Below, one piece after another: positions 1 to 10,044 of a DNA stretch of 47,054 bases (its first letter is position 1; every line of letters begins with the position of its first letter). Source of the stretch: Methylophilaceae bacterium (GTDB lineage Bacteria; Pseudomonadota; Gammaproteobacteria; Burkholderiales; Methylophilaceae); NCBI GenBank assembly GCA_017857755.1, contig JAFMCM010000012.1, positions 1-47,054 on the forward strand, read 5' to 3'. A program made the position numbers and the translations under genes. Below the pieces are notes generated by a model. It was given only the letters and a program-made list of their open reading frames with translations, did no database searches and had not been told where the DNA came from.

Positions 1-1358
1 GTTAAGGTGTTTCTACCCATCCCGAGCTGGTTGGCTGCGTCCATGCGGCGACCTTCGGTATGTTGTAGCGCCTTGGTAATCATCACCCGTTCAAAGTCTT
101 TGGTTATGGCTTCAAGTATGCCAGTTTCGCCACGGTTAAGTGCATCGGTGACTGTTTGTGACAGGGCGTCTTGCCACGCGTCATTTGCTGCAGTGGTTTT
201 GGCGCTATTCTCTTTTAGTTCAGGTGGTAAGTCGGCGACATCGACATGTTGACCAGGCGCCATAACCGTAATCCAATGGCAGACGTTTTCTAGTTGTCTA
301 ACGTTACCACTCCAGTTGACTGCGCTGAGATACTTAAGGGCCTCGGCTGAAAGTACTTTTGCATCGACATCTAAATTGATGGCGCTTTGTTGTAAAAAAT
401 ATTTAGCCAGCAAGGGAATATCTTCGCGTCTTTCGCGCAACGCGGGTAAGCGTAAACGAATGACATTTAGCCGATGAAATAAGTCTTCTCTAAATAAGCC
501 AAGTTTAACGCGCTCTTCGAGATGTTGATGGGTGGCGGCAATCACGCGCACGTTGACTTTAATCGGTTGATGACCGCCAATGCGGTAGAATTGCCCATCG
601 CTCAGGACGCGTAGTAAGCGCGTTTGTAAGTCTGCTGGCATATCGCCGATTTCATCTAAAAACAAAGTGCCGTTATCTGCTTGTTCAAACCTGCCGCGAC
701 GGGTCGCTTGTGCGCCAGTAAAAGCACCACGCTCATGGCCAAAGAGCTCAGACTCTAATAAATCTTTTGGAATCGCCGCTGTATTGATGGCGATAAATGG
801 ATTGTCTGCTCTAGGGCTGTGTCGATGTAATGCACTTGCCACTAGCTCTTTGCCACTGCCTGATTCGCCATTTATTAATACAGTGGCATGGGAGCGGCTT
901 AATCGGCCAATGGCGCGAAACACTTCCTGCATGGCGGGTGCTTGACCGATGATTTCTGGGGTATCTTCTAGCGTAACAACGGCAACTTCTTGACGCATGG
1001 TTTCATCCACGGCACGTTTGATGACATCAATGGCTTGGTCAACATCAAATGGTTTGGCTAGGTATTCAAACGCACCATGTTGAAAGGCGGCAACCGCACT
1101 TTCTAAATCAGAATATGCGGTCATGATGATGACGGGAATATCTGGATGCTGTTCTTTTATTTGGCTTAAAAAGGCTAACCCAGAACCACCAGGCATGCGA
1201 ATGTCACTGACAATCACCTGTGGCAATTCGGTTGCAATGGCTGCAAGCGCATCGGCTGTATTAGAGAAGGTTTTAAACGCTAACTCTGTACGTGCAAGGG
1301 CTTTTTCAAACACCCAGCGTATTGATTGGTCATCATCTAATATCCAAATTGGTTTCAT
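1..1358 (-). CDS. ntrC: Nitrogen regulation response regulator NtrC (3' end cut by window)
   Basis: NtrC is the phosphorylated enhancer-binding activator of sigma-54 promoters under nitrogen limitation. The 452 visible codons give a receiver domain at about residues 1-120 with the acidic pocket DDD at 8-10 and phospho-acceptor Asp52 (VSDIRMPGG). An AAA+ domain follows with Walker A GESGSGKE near 170 and the sigma-54 contact loop GAFTGA near 215. The frame runs off the left edge inside the Fis-type helix-turn-helix (AANQLGMGRNTL), so only about the last 20 residues are missing. The start is the ATG at 1356-1358, 42 bp after the ntrB stop. It probably forms an operon with ntrB and acts on the glnA boxes at 4510-4554. 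Family assignment is firm. Confidence 0.96.
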   Translation of the reverse strand, partial: MKPIWILDDDQSIRWVFEKALARTELAFKTFSNTADALAAIATELPQVIVSDIRMPGGSGLAFLSQIKEQHPDIPVIIMTAYSDLESAVAAFQHGAFEYLAKPFDVDQAIDVIKRAVDETMRQEVAVVTLEDTPEIIGQAPAMQEVFRAIGRLSRSHATVLINGESGSGKELVASALHRHSPRADNPFIAINTAAIPKDLLESELFGHERGAFTGAQATRRGRFEQADNGTLFLDEIGDMPADLQTRLLRVLSDGQFYRIGGHQPIKVNVRVIAATHQHLEERVKLGLFREDLFHRLNVIRLRLPALRERREDIPLLAKYFLQQSAINLDVDAKVLSAEALKYLSAVNWSGNVRQLENVCHWITVMAPGQHVDVADLPPELKENSAKTTAANDAWQDALSQTVTDALNRGETGILEAITKDFERVMITKALQHTEGRRMDAANQLGMGRNTL

Positions 1359-1400
1359 GTTCGTCTGCTTGCCTAATTGTTAAAGTGTCTTGTGAAATGA

Positions 1401-2501
1401 TTACGGCTCAATCAGAGCATGCTTGATTACCGTACTTTCTACGGGTAGTAGAATGGTAAAGCAAGTGTTGCCTGGCTGACTTTTGCAATCAATCATTCCA
1501 TGATGTTGTGTAATAAAAGTTTGTGCCAATGCTAGTCCTAGGCCAGAACCGCCTTCGTCTTGGCGGCCAGTGACTAAGGGGTAAAATATTTTATCAATGA
1601 TGTCCGCTGGAACGCCTGGACCGTTATCCATAATCTCAAGTTTAATCGCCACCCGATAACGCTTTCTGCTTAAAGTGACTTGTCGCTCTGAACGGGTTTT
1701 TAAGGTTATTTTTGCTGCGGGCGTCTTGCTAGAGAGTAGGGCTTGTACGGCGTTACGCGCAATATTCAGCACCGCTTGGATAAGCTTTTCTCTATCGCCA
1801 ATAAACTCTGGCAGGCTGGTGTCATAATCTCTTTGTACTTTAATATTGTTCGGCGATTCGGCAAGCAATAAACTCCTGACACGTTCTAGCACTTCGTGAA
1901 TATTGGTTGTTTCATACTTAGGTACTCGGTGTGGGACTAATAGCCTGTCCATTAGCCCTTGTAAGCGGTCAGCCTCTTTGATAATCACTTGTGTATATTC
2001 GCGTAAACTGGGTTGCGGTAATTCATGCTCTAACAATTGGGCTGCACCTCTTAAGCCACCCAAGGGATTGCGAATCTCATGCGCTAGGTTACGTAATAAC
2101 TCCGAGTTGGCTTGTTGCTGAATTAACATGCGTTCTTCTTTTGCAATCCGCAGTTGCTGGTCCATTTGCTGAAACTCTAATAAGATTTTTGCTTCAGGCA
2201 TTTCAATAGGCGTGACGGTGCAGGTAACGGCATGGGATTGCTGACGAACGGTTGTAATGGCAAATTCATGCTCACGAAAAGGACTGCGCGTTTTAATGGC
2301 ATGCTCAATGGCCAAGTCTAGCAATTCACAATGTAAAAATACCTCTGTAATAGGGCTATTGACGACTTGTGTCGTGCTGATGCCAAATAAAACTTCTGCA
2401 CTTGGATTCATATAGACCACTGCTTTGGCATCGGTTAATAATATGACCGATGTCGCAAGATTTTCAAGGCCAGTAGCAGTAGCAGGAATTTTTTGAGTCA
2501 T
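1401..2501 (-). CDS. ntrB: Nitrogen regulation sensor histidine kinase NtrB
   Basis: This cytoplasmic two-component kinase/phosphatase controls NtrC phosphorylation in response to the PII protein. The 366-residue product has an N-terminal PAS-like domain (about 10-110), a dimerisation/phospho-acceptor segment with His141 in NLAHEIRNPLGG, and a C-terminal ATPase domain with the N box, DNGPGVP near 290 and GSGLGLALA near 318. There is no membrane segment or signal peptide, as expected for NtrB. ntrC follows after 42 bp on the same strand. Unlike the compact glnA-ntrBC clusters of many proteobacteria, about 440 bp without a gene separate it from glnA, and glnA has its own terminator, so ntrBC probably has its own promoter; I could not place one. 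Confidence 0.96.
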   Translation of the reverse strand: MTQKIPATATGLENLATSVILLTDAKAVVYMNPSAEVLFGISTTQVVNSPITEVFLHCELLDLAIEHAIKTRSPFREHEFAITTVRQQSHAVTCTVTPIEMPEAKILLEFQQMDQQLRIAKEERMLIQQQANSELLRNLAHEIRNPLGGLRGAAQLLEHELPQPSLREYTQVIIKEADRLQGLMDRLLVPHRVPKYETTNIHEVLERVRSLLLAESPNNIKVQRDYDTSLPEFIGDREKLIQAVLNIARNAVQALLSSKTPAAKITLKTRSERQVTLSRKRYRVAIKLEIMDNGPGVPADIIDKIFYPLVTGRQDEGGSGLGLALAQTFITQHHGMIDCKSQPGNTCFTILLPVESTVIKHALIEP

Positions 2502-2900
2502 GGTTTAAATAAGCGCACTAAGTGTGATGAACATGGAGTATCTAAGCAATATACACGCCAGTTTAGTATTTTTAAAGCGATTAATTGAGGTTGTGAATTT
2601 CTTTTTTGCCACTTTTAAAAGCTACGCACGCTGCAGCTAACTTAGCAAACCAAATCTGTTGGCGAGATGGGTATTATTGCTTTGGCCTAGCGTTATCTGG
2701 CTTAAGAAAGGCCTTGGGCTGAGAGGCTGATGACCAGGCTTTAACGCCTGTTGGGACGTTGGTTCAAAATCGCTTGATGCCAGCGTGAGCGCCATTTTTT
2801 CATATGCCTAGTTTAGTTGAGTCTATATTGCTTAGCAACGGCAGGGGTCGAGTTCCGCTTGACTGCGAGACAAGGTGTTGCAGATGGGCATCTAGATAAG
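2502..2900. other. Gene-free stretch between glnA and ntrB
   Basis: About 400 bp with no convincing reading frame on either strand; the best minus-strand ATG frame, from about 2803, gives only 20 codons. I see no NtrC box matching the consensus that fits the two sites before glnA so well; a GCAC-containing stretch near 2513-2530 lacks the partner half. The ntrB promoter presumably lies near 2510-2600 but cannot be placed. It may be decayed coding sequence or hold a small RNA; nothing in it is decisive. Confidence 0.5.
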
Positions 2901-2927
2901 AAAAAAGGGCAGCGACGCTGCCCTTTT
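2901..2927 (-). terminator. Rho-independent terminator of glnA
   Basis: Perfect inverted repeat GGGCAG (2907-2912) and CTGCCC (2918-2923) around CGACG, flanked by six A on the left and four T on the right. Read on the minus strand it is a GC-rich hairpin followed by a U run, 19 bp past the glnA stop. This separates glnA transcription from ntrBC. Confidence 0.9.
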
Positions 2928-2945
2928 AACGGTGCTAATGCCAGA

Positions 2946-4355
2946 TTAGCAGCTGTAGTACATATCAAATTCTAGTGGTGTTGGTGTCATGCGCTGTGCT
3001 GTCACTTCTTCCATTTTGAATGCAATATATGAATCTACCCAATCTTGTGAGAATACGCCACCACGTGTTAAGAACTCGTGGTCGTTTTGCAGTGCTTCTA
3101 AGGATTGTTCCAATGATGCAGAAACTGTTGGAATCAGTGCATCCTCTTCTGGTGGAAGATGGTATAAATCTTTAGTTGCAGGTTCGCCAGGATGGATTTT
3201 ATTTTGTACGCCATCTAAGCCAGCCATTAACATGGCAGAGAATGCCAAGTATGGGTTAGCGGTAGGGTCTGGGAAGCGCGCTTCAATACGACGTGCTTTA
3301 TCAGAATGAACGAATGGAATACGGATAGATGCAGAACGGTTTTTAGCTGAGTATGCTAATTTAACTGGTGCTTCGAAACCTGGAACTAGACGTTTGTATG
3401 AGTTTGTACTTGGGTTAGTAATAGCGTTTAAAGCGCGGGCATGTTTAATGATGCCGCCGATGTAGTAAAGCGCAAATTCACTCATGCCAGCATAGCCGTC
3501 ACCTGCAAATAAGTTTTTACCATCCTTCCATACAGATTGATGTACATGCATACCAGAACCATTATCACCTAATATTGGTTTAGGCATAAATGTCGCTGTT
3601 TTGCCATAAGCATGAGCCGTATTCAGTACCACGTATTTTAAGATTTGTGTCCAGTCAGCACGTTGTACCAAGCTGGCAAACTGTGTCCCAATTTCACATT
3701 GACCAGCAGTTGCGACTTCATGGTGATGCACCTCAACAGGCACGCCCATTTCTTCTAAGGTTATACACATGGCTGAACGAATGTCATGTAATGAGTCCAC
3801 TGGCGCTACTGGAAAGTAACCACCTTTAACTTTAGGACGATGGCCAGTGTTGCCTCCTTCGAATGCGTCGCCTGATTGCCAAGCGGCTTCTTCAGAGTTG
3901 ATTTTAACTGAGCTACCGCTCATGCCAACATTCCAGGTAATGCTGTCAAAGATAAAAAATTCTGGCTCTGGACCAAAGTAAGCGGTATCGCCGATTCCGC
4001 TTGCTTTTAAGTAAGCTTCAGCGCGATGAGCAATAGAGCGTGGGTCACGGTCGTAACCTTTGCCATCGGTTGGGTCAACCACATCACAAGTTAAAATAAG
4101 GGTTGGCTCATCCATAAATGGGTCAATATTCGCAGTAGATGGGTCTGGCATTAATTGCATATCAGAAGCTTGAATGCCTTTCCAGCCTGCAATAGAAGAG
4201 CCGTCAAAAGCGTGGCCTTCAGTAAACTTTTCTTCGTTAAACGCTGATACAGGTACGCTGGTGTGTTGCTCTTTACCGCGAGTATCTGTGAAACGGAAAT
4301 CCACAAATTTGATGTCATTTTCTTTAATGAGCTTCATTACATCTGCTACGGACAT
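2946..4355 (-). CDS. glnA: Type I glutamine synthetase
   Basis: Catalyses ATP-dependent amidation of glutamate with ammonium, the entry point of nitrogen when ammonium is scarce; a cytoplasmic dodecamer in this family. The 469-residue length is typical of the GS I-beta type. Visible motifs are the latch DGSS at 51-54, the metal ligands in FGPEPEF (127-133), [10 protein letters not shown] around 265-274 and the loop NRSASIRIP. Tyr398 in [10 protein letters not shown] matches the conserved adenylylation tyrosine (Tyr397 in enterics), so covalent control by GlnE is expected. The start ATG at 4353-4355 follows a good GGAG ribosome site. Transcription is likely driven by the sigma-54 promoter at 4435-4449 with the NtrC boxes upstream. 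Confidence 0.98.
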   Translation of the reverse strand: MSVADVMKLIKENDIKFVDFRFTDTRGKEQHTSVPVSAFNEEKFTEGHAFDGSSIAGWKGIQASDMQLMPDPSTANIDPFMDEPTLILTCDVVDPTDGKGYDRDPRSIAHRAEAYLKASGIGDTAYFGPEPEFFIFDSITWNVGMSGSSVKINSEEAAWQSGDAFEGGNTGHRPKVKGGYFPVAPVDSLHDIRSAMCITLEEMGVPVEVHHHEVATAGQCEIGTQFASLVQRADWTQILKYVVLNTAHAYGKTATFMPKPILGDNGSGMHVHQSVWKDGKNLFAGDGYAGMSEFALYYIGGIIKHARALNAITNPSTNSYKRLVPGFEAPVKLAYSAKNRSASIRIPFVHSDKARRIEARFPDPTANPYLAFSAMLMAGLDGVQNKIHPGEPATKDLYHLPPEEDALIPTVSASLEQSLEALQNDHEFLTRGGVFSQDWVDSYIAFKMEEVTAQRMTPTPLEFDMYYSC

Positions 4356-4434
4356 TACAATCTCCTAATATTGAATGAATTAAAACGTTAAATTGAATAT
4401 GTGTATTATTAAAATAATTCAATAACGAATATTA

Positions 4435-4449
4435 GCAGGAATTATGCCA
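4435..4449 (-). promoter_or_regulatory. Sigma-54 promoter of glnA
   Basis: Read on the minus strand this is TGGCATAATTCCTGC, close to the sigma-54 consensus TGGCAC-N5-TTGC, with the invariant GG and GC at the right spacing. Initiation would fall near 4423-4425, giving a leader of about 70 nt before the glnA ATG. The two NtrC boxes about 90 and 120 bp upstream strongly support the call. Confidence 0.85.
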
Positions 4450-4509
4450 TTATAAAAAGCCTTAAAGTGTGGCCTCATCATAGGCGATGCGCTTGCTTGA
4501 CGGTAGCTT

Positions 4510-4524
4510 GCACTGCTTTGGTGC
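4510..4524 (-). promoter_or_regulatory. NtrC binding site (promoter-proximal)
   Basis: GCACTGCTTTGGTGC exactly fits the classical NtrC box GCAC-N5-TGGTGC. Its centre is about 93 bp upstream of the predicted glnA start. With the sister box at 4540-4554 it forms an enhancer of the kind described for enteric glnA. Confidence 0.9.
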
Positions 4525-4539
4525 TTTCAATCAAAAACA

Positions 4540-4554
4540 GCACCAAAATAGTGC
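4540..4554 (-). promoter_or_regulatory. NtrC binding site (distal)
   Basis: GCACCAAAATAGTGC is the reverse complement of GCACTATTTTGGTGC, again a perfect GCAC-N5-TGGTGC box, here in the opposite orientation to its neighbour. The centres lie 30 bp apart, close to three helical turns, which places two NtrC dimers on the same DNA face. Confidence 0.9.
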
Positions 4555-4661
4555 GCAATATGTTTATCTCAGATAAATGAAAAAAAGCTATACTAATTAA
4601 ATAGCAATTGCATTGAGATTGCTTGAGTTTTAACAGTTGATTGAAAAGGTTAGGAGGAAAA

Positions 4662-5111
4662 ATGGAAGCCATACATCAAATACTGCAACGCGCAAAAGAA
4701 AGAGCGCAAGCGAGTAGCTTGCCTTATTCTGGCGCATTAACGCCGAATGAAGTTTATGATGTTTTAGAAAAAACATCGCATGCTGTTTTAGTGGATGTGC
4801 GTACGCATGCAGAATTGGCCTTGGTGGGTAAGGTGCCCAACACCGTCAATATTGAATGGGCTTTTTATCCTGGTATGGTGGCCAATCCTGATTTTCCTGC
4901 GCATTTAGAAATGCAAGTTGATAAAGAAGCTTTAGTGATTTTTATGTGTCGCACGGGTGGCCGCTCTCACCATGCGGCAACCTTAGCGGCTAGCTTAGGG
5001 TTTACCGAAGCTTATAATATGTTAGAGGGTTTTGAGGGTGAGGCAAATGCTGAGCATCAGCGTACGATGATGAATGGTTGGCGACATGCTGGCTTGCCGT
5101 GGAGTAACTAG
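4662..5111 (+). CDS. Rhodanese-like domain protein
   Basis: A single rhodanese fold of 149 residues, probably a cytoplasmic sulfurtransferase. The active-site loop is CRTGGRS with Cys96 as the likely persulfide carrier, preceded by the usual VLVDVRTHAE strand-helix. I chose the ATG at 4662 because AGGAGG lies four bases upstream; an in-frame TTG at 4641 would place that ribosome site inside the gene. aroE begins seven bases after the stop, so the two are probably cotranscribed. The sulfur donor and acceptor cannot be told from sequence. It is divergent from glnA and shares its roughly 300-bp upstream region; a TATACT -10 candidate lies at 4589-4594. Confidence 0.88.
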   Translation: MEAIHQILQRAKERAQASSLPYSGALTPNEVYDVLEKTSHAVLVDVRTHAELALVGKVPNTVNIEWAFYPGMVANPDFPAHLEMQVDKEALVIFMCRTGGRSHHAATLAASLGFTEAYNMLEGFEGEANAEHQRTMMNGWRHAGLPWSN

Positions 5112-5117
5112 GACAAT

Positions 5118-5942
5118 ATGACGGACAAGTACGCTGTGATTGGCAATCCAATTGCGCATAGTCAATCGCCCATGATTCATGCGGCGTTTGCAAAACAAAC
5201 TCATCAAGCTATGTGTTACGAGGCAATCTTGGCACCGCTTGATGGGTTTGCTGAGACGGTCAATCAGTTGGTTGCGCAGGGCTACAAAGGGGTGAATGTC
5301 ACGGTGCCGTTTAAAATAGCGGCTTTCAAGTTGGCCACGCAGCACCAGCCGAGTGCACTCCCCGCAGAAGCAGCGAATACGCTGGTGTTTCGTGGCGAAC
5401 AGAGAATTGCTGAAAATACCGATGGCATTGGTTTAGTCACCGATATTCAAAAAAACTTAGCGATTACTTTGCAAAATAAACGGGTATTGTTAATCGGTGC
5501 TGGTGGCGCTGCACAGGGTGTTGCACTCGAAATAGCGTCAAGAATGCCAGCCCTATTTGTGGTTACTAATCGCTCAATGGAAAAAGTGAGTGCAATGCAA
5601 CATCGCCTAGCCGCCGTCACAACGCACAGGCTGACGCCCATCTCTTTGGCATCGTTTGGTCAGCTTGATGGTCAAGTATTTGATGTGGTGATTAACGCGA
5701 CTTCAACTGGCTTGAGCGATTCAGTATTGCCGATTCCCGATGGTATTTTTACGCCCAGCACATTGGCTTATGACATGATGTATGGCAGAGAAACACCCTT
5801 TATGGCGCAAGCTAGGTTAGCGGGGGCAAAAGTGGCTGATGGTTTGGGTATGTTGGTTGAGCAAGCAGCGGCAGCTTTTTATCTTTGGCGTGATGTTAAG
5901 CCCGATACAGCGCCAGTCATCCAGCAAATGAGAGGGGTTTAA
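5118..5942 (+). CDS. aroE: Shikimate dehydrogenase (NADP-dependent)
   Basis: Reduces 3-dehydroshikimate to shikimate in aromatic amino acid synthesis. The 274-residue product has the substrate signature IAHSQSP (12-18), the catalytic lysine Lys66 in NVTVPFK, the aspartate in ENTDG near 102, and the nucleotide-binding loop GAGGAAQG near 128. NATSTG and the late segment DGLGMLVEQAA complete the family pattern. It starts six bases after the rhodanese gene and its TAA directly abuts the start of mtgA, pointing to a translationally linked run of genes. Confidence 0.97.
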   Translation: MTDKYAVIGNPIAHSQSPMIHAAFAKQTHQAMCYEAILAPLDGFAETVNQLVAQGYKGVNVTVPFKIAAFKLATQHQPSALPAEAANTLVFRGEQRIAENTDGIGLVTDIQKNLAITLQNKRVLLIGAGGAAQGVALEIASRMPALFVVTNRSMEKVSAMQHRLAAVTTHRLTPISLASFGQLDGQVFDVVINATSTGLSDSVLPIPDGIFTPSTLAYDMMYGRETPFMAQARLAGAKVADGLGMLVEQAAAAFYLWRDVKPDTAPVIQQMRGV

Positions 5943-6677
5943 TTGTTGCGCTGGTTTTTTAATCGTCGGTCCAAGCCTCAAGCATTGACCTTTTGGGGTT
6001 ACGCACATCGTCTGATTGTTTTAATTTTATTGTGGTTTGTCATCTTTAATTTATGGGTGTTTTTAAATATTGCTTGGTGGATTAAATTTAACCCTTCATC
6101 CAGCGCATTTATGCGCGCCAGACTCAGTGCGATGCGTGAAGAACATCCAGACGCTACTTTGAAGCACCATTGGGTTGATTATGCGCAGATGTCAATCCAT
6201 TTAAAGCGGGCGTTGATTGCGAGTGAAGATGCAAAGTTTATGCAACATCAAGGCTTTGATTGGGAGGGCGTGGAATTGGCTTTTAAGAAGAATATTCAAA
6301 AAGGCAAGCTGGTGGCTGGTGGTTCAACAATTACACAACAATTAGCCAAAAATATGTTTTTATCTAGTCGTCGGTCGCTATTTCGCAAACTGGAGGAAGC
6401 GGTTATTACCGTTATGCTGGAGAAAATGCTAAGCAAACAACGCATTTATGAAATCTATCTTAATATGATTGAATGGGGTAATGGGGTGTTTGGCGCCGAG
6501 GCGGCGGCAAGGCATTATTATCAGACAGGTGCGAATCGATTGGGTGTAACGCAAGCGGCTAAATTGGCGGTGATGGTGCCGAATCCACGCTTTTACGACA
6601 CGCATCGCAATACGCCTTATATCAAGCATCGTACAGCTACGATACAAACACGACTTTATATGGTTCAAGTGCCATAG
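5943..6677 (+). CDS. mtgA: Monofunctional biosynthetic peptidoglycan transglycosylase
   Basis: A GT51 glycosyltransferase that polymerises lipid II into glycan strands at the inner membrane, with no transpeptidase domain. The 244 residues hold one N-terminal membrane anchor (about 22-47), the catalytic glutamate Glu95 in ASEDAKF, the donor-site motif GGSTITQQLAKN at 126-137, and the later block EMIEWGN-like (NMIEWGNGVFG). The start is TTG, either 5943 or 5946, immediately behind the aroE stop; no ATG upstream keeps the membrane anchor, so coupled translation from aroE is likely. Length and architecture match the family. Confidence 0.95.
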   Translation: MLRWFFNRRSKPQALTFWGYAHRLIVLILLWFVIFNLWVFLNIAWWIKFNPSSSAFMRARLSAMREEHPDATLKHHWVDYAQMSIHLKRALIASEDAKFMQHQGFDWEGVELAFKKNIQKGKLVAGGSTITQQLAKNMFLSSRRSLFRKLEEAVITVMLEKMLSKQRIYEIYLNMIEWGNGVFGAEAAARHYYQTGANRLGVTQAAKLAVMVPNPRFYDTHRNTPYIKHRTATIQTRLYMVQVP

Positions 6678-6723
6678 TGATGGCATGCTGAGATGACTTT
6701 TATTGGATGAGGAAACGGTTGTA

Positions 6724-7200
6724 ATGGATTGGTATTACTTGATGGCTGTTTTGTTGATTGTATTAGGCTTCATTGGCTTGTTAGCGCCATTATTACCAGG
6801 GATTGTCTTCATCTTTTGTGGTTTGTTATTGGCTGCTTGGAGTGACGACTTTACCCGTGTGAGCGGTTTAACCATGACGGTGATTGGTGTCGTTACATTC
6901 GCCGCATTGGCAATCGACTTTGTGGCATCTTATTTGACGGTTAAAAAAGCCAATGCTAGTCAGTTGGCGCGCTATGGCACCTTGATTGGTGCCATCATGG
7001 GACTGTTTGGCGGGATGGTTGGGCTGATAATAGGGCCGATTATTGGCGCAATGATGGGGGAGTTGATTGCGCGCAACAACTCAGAAGCCGCTGCACGCGT
7101 TGGGATGGCCGCTGGTATGGGCTTTATTTTAGCGTTGGTAGCTAGGCTGCTATTGGCAGGTATTATGATGGCAATTTTTGCCTATGCGTATTTTTACTAG
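6724..7200 (+). CDS. DUF456 family membrane protein
   Basis: A 158-residue hydrophobic protein with four to five predicted membrane helices and a glycine-rich centre (GAIMGLFGGMVGLIIGPIIG) typical of DUF456 proteins, whose function is unknown. I chose the ATG at 6724, giving MDWYYL, because family members commonly begin this way and GAGGA lies about ten bases upstream; an in-frame TTG at 6703 would add seven residues. It lies 46 bp behind mtgA on the same strand and converges with uvrA across a gap of only 27 bp with no clear terminator. Confidence 0.85.
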   Translation: MDWYYLMAVLLIVLGFIGLLAPLLPGIVFIFCGLLLAAWSDDFTRVSGLTMTVIGVVTFAALAIDFVASYLTVKKANASQLARYGTLIGAIMGLFGGMVGLIIGPIIGAMMGELIARNNSEAAARVGMAAGMGFILALVARLLLAGIMMAIFAYAYFY

Positions 7201-7227
7201 TCCAGCATTAACTCACTTCATTTGCCG

Positions 7228-10044
7228 CTATTTGAGCATCTCTTTCAAATAGTAGCCAGTATAGCTAGCGGGATTGGCGGCTACTTGTTCAGGCGTGCCT
7301 TCTGCAATCACCATACCTCCACCATCTCCACCTTCGGGCCCCATATCAATAATCCAGTCTGCCGTTTTAATTACATCTAAATTATGCTCAATAATGACAA
7401 TCGTATTACCAGCATCGCGTAAGCGATGAATCACGTCTAACAGCAATTGAATGTCAGCAAAATGTAAGCCAGTTGTAGGCTCGTCTAAAATATACAAAGT
7501 GCGACCTGTATCGCGCTTGCTTAGTTCTAGCGCTAGCTTAACGCGTTGCGCTTCTCCGCCTGATAAGGTCGTCGCGCTTTGTCCTAAAGTAATATACCCT
7601 AAACCAACATCGAGTAGTGTTTTAAGCTTTCTGGCAATAGTGGGTTGGGCGTTGAAAAAGGGATGTGCTTGTTCTACGGTCAGCGCAAGAATTTCACGAA
7701 TGTTTTTACCTTTAAAGTTGATTTCTAAAGTTTCACGGTTATAACGTTGACCTTTACACACATCGCAAGGCACATACACATCGGGTAAGAAATGCATTTC
7801 TACGCGAATGACGCCGTCACCTTGGCAAGCTTCACAGCGACCACCTTTAACGTTAAACGAATAGCGGCCAGGTCCGTAACCACGGGCGCGACTTTCTGGT
7901 ACAGCTGCAAATAAGTCTCTAATCGGTGTAAATAAACCCGTGTAAGTGGCTGGATTAGAGCGTGGTGTTCGACCAATGGGGCTTTGGTCGACATCAACGA
8001 CTTTATCAAAAAAAGCCAGGCCTTCAATGCTGCCATGTGCCGCTGGTTCGGTATTGCTACGGTATAAGTGTTGTGATGCAGCGCGATAAAGTGTGTCGTT
8101 AATCAATGTGGATTTGCCACTGCCCGAAACGCCTGTAATGCAGCTCAATAAGCCAACTGGAATCTTAACCGAAACATCTCTTAGATTGTTGCCTGTGGCG
8201 TTATTCAGTTTAATCCAACGTGTTGGGTCTGGTTTGGTGCGTGTTTTTTTGTAGATAATCTGTTTTTTACCACTTAAATACTGACCCGTCAGTGACTTTG
8301 GATTAGCTAGAACTTCAGTTGGCGTGCCTTCTGCCACAATGCTACCGCCGTGCTCGCCTGCACCAGGTCCAATATCAATGACATAATCAGCCGTTAGAAT
8401 GGCATCATGGTCATGCTCAACCACAATAACACTGTTACCGATATCGCGTAGGCGTTTCAGCGTTTCTAGCAAGCGGTCATTATCACGCTGGTGTAAGCCA
8501 ATAGACGGTTCATCTAACACATACATGACGCCTGTTAAGCCGCTGCCAATTTGGCTTGCTAGGCGAATCCGTTGTGCTTCACCGCCAGAAAGTGTTTCAG
8601 CGGAGCGTGAAAGTGACAAATACTCTAAACCAACATTGATTAGGAATTTGAGTCGGTTGCTAATTTCTTTTACGATTTTATCGGCGATGGCTAGCTTTGC
8701 ACCTTCTAATTGAAGTGAGTCAAAAAAGAGGTGCGCTTGTTTTAACGGCGTTTCGCAAATTTGATGAATGTTTTGATCGCCTACTTTGACATGGCGAGCT
8801 TCGCGGCGTAGGCGCGTGCCGCTACAATCGGGGCAGCTGGAAACATTGATATATTTGGATAACTCATCCCGTACCGCAGATGAATCACTCTCACGATAAC
8901 GACGTTGTAGATTATTTAAGATGCCTTCAAAATTGTGTGTTTTGGTGAAAAAAGTGCCTCGTTCATTCAGATATTTGAATGCAATTTGTTCTTTGCCTGA
9001 ACCATTGAGCAATACCTCTTTGGCCTCTGCGGATAAATCTTCAAATGCGGTTTCTAAATCAAAACCATAGTGTGCCGCAAGGCTAGATAGCATTTGGAAG
9101 TAGAACTGATTGCGTTTATCCCAGCCTTTAATGGCGCCACTAGCTAACGATAAGGTTGGGAAGGCGACCACACGAGCAGGGTCAAAGAAGTTAACATTAC
9201 CTAAACCATCACAAGTTGGACAAGCACCTAATGGGCTATTAAAGCTGAATAAGCGCGGTTCTAGCTCTGCTAGTGAGTAATCACATTTTGGGCAAGAGAA
9301 TTTAGCAGAGAATAGATGCTCTTTTTCAGCATCCATTTCCAAGGCAATGGCTTTGCCATCGGCTAATCGCAGTGCGGTTTCAAAACTTTCTGCAATACGT
9401 TGTTTCATGTCTTCACGGACTTTAAGGCGGTCAATCACCACATCAATATTGTGTTTGGTTGTTTTAGCCAGTTGCGGTAGTTCGTCAATCTCATAAATCT
9501 TGCCATCAATTCTTAAACGCACAAAACCTTGTGCTTTTAAGTGGTCAAACAAGTCCAGCTGCTCTCCTTTTCGATTGGCCACCACTGGTGCAAGAATCAT
9601 TAGCTTGGTATCTTCAGGTAGTTTTAAAATAGCATCTACCATTTGACTAACCGTTTGCGCCTCTAATTTAATCTCATGCTCTGGGCATTCGGGGTCACCT
9701 GCGCGCGCATACAATAAGCGCAAGTAATCGTGAATCTCAGTCACTGTTCCCACGGTTGAGCGCGGGTTATGAGAAGTGGATTTTTGTTCAATAGAAATCG
9801 CAGGAGATAACCCTTCGATTAAGTCCACATCTGGTTTATCCATGCGTGCTAAGAACTGCCTCGCATAGGCAGATAGACTTTCGACGTATCGCCGCTGACC
9901 TTCTGCATATAGCGTATCGAAGGCGAGGGAGGACTTCCCAGAGCCTGACAATCCAGTAATCACCACCAATTGATTGCGTGGAATATCCAGAGAAATGTTT
10001 TTCAAGTTGTGGGTGCGCGCACCGCGAATTTTAATAAATTCCAT
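7228..10044 (-). CDS. uvrA: Excinuclease ABC subunit A
   Basis: The damage-recognition ATPase of nucleotide excision repair, working as a dimer with UvrB. The 938-residue product has two ABC ATPase modules: Walker [11 protein letters not shown] and [10 protein letters not shown], with signatures [12 protein letters not shown] and [12 protein letters not shown]. It also has zinc modules CPKC...CPTC and CEAC...CDVC; the latter sits in the DNA-binding insertion of module two. I chose the ATG giving [14 protein letters not shown] because UvrA proteins begin in this way. A longer frame to 10119 exists but would overlap the divergent transporter gene. I found no clear LexA box in the 70-bp divergent region, so SOS control is not shown. 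Confidence 0.97.
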   Translation of the reverse strand: MEFIKIRGARTHNLKNISLDIPRNQLVVITGLSGSGKSSLAFDTLYAEGQRRYVESLSAYARQFLARMDKPDVDLIEGLSPAISIEQKSTSHNPRSTVGTVTEIHDYLRLLYARAGDPECPEHEIKLEAQTVSQMVDAILKLPEDTKLMILAPVVANRKGEQLDLFDHLKAQGFVRLRIDGKIYEIDELPQLAKTTKHNIDVVIDRLKVREDMKQRIAESFETALRLADGKAIALEMDAEKEHLFSAKFSCPKCDYSLAELEPRLFSFNSPLGACPTCDGLGNVNFFDPARVVAFPTLSLASGAIKGWDKRNQFYFQMLSSLAAHYGFDLETAFEDLSAEAKEVLLNGSGKEQIAFKYLNERGTFFTKTHNFEGILNNLQRRYRESDSSAVRDELSKYINVSSCPDCSGTRLRREARHVKVGDQNIHQICETPLKQAHLFFDSLQLEGAKLAIADKIVKEISNRLKFLINVGLEYLSLSRSAETLSGGEAQRIRLASQIGSGLTGVMYVLDEPSIGLHQRDNDRLLETLKRLRDIGNSVIVVEHDHDAILTADYVIDIGPGAGEHGGSIVAEGTPTEVLANPKSLTGQYLSGKKQIIYKKTRTKPDPTRWIKLNNATGNNLRDVSVKIPVGLLSCITGVSGSGKSTLINDTLYRAASQHLYRSNTEPAAHGSIEGLAFFDKVVDVDQSPIGRTPRSNPATYTGLFTPIRDLFAAVPESRARGYGPGRYSFNVKGGRCEACQGDGVIRVEMHFLPDVYVPCDVCKGQRYNRETLEINFKGKNIREILALTVEQAHPFFNAQPTIARKLKTLLDVGLGYITLGQSATTLSGGEAQRVKLALELSKRDTGRTLYILDEPTTGLHFADIQLLLDVIHRLRDAGNTIVIIEHNLDVIKTADWIIDMGPEGGDGGGMVIAEGTPEQVAANPASYTGYYLKEMLK

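Noticed and set aside
2505-2535. NtrC box in front of ntrB
   Set aside because: GCACTAAGTGTGATG keeps only one half-site; the opposite TGGTGC is missing.
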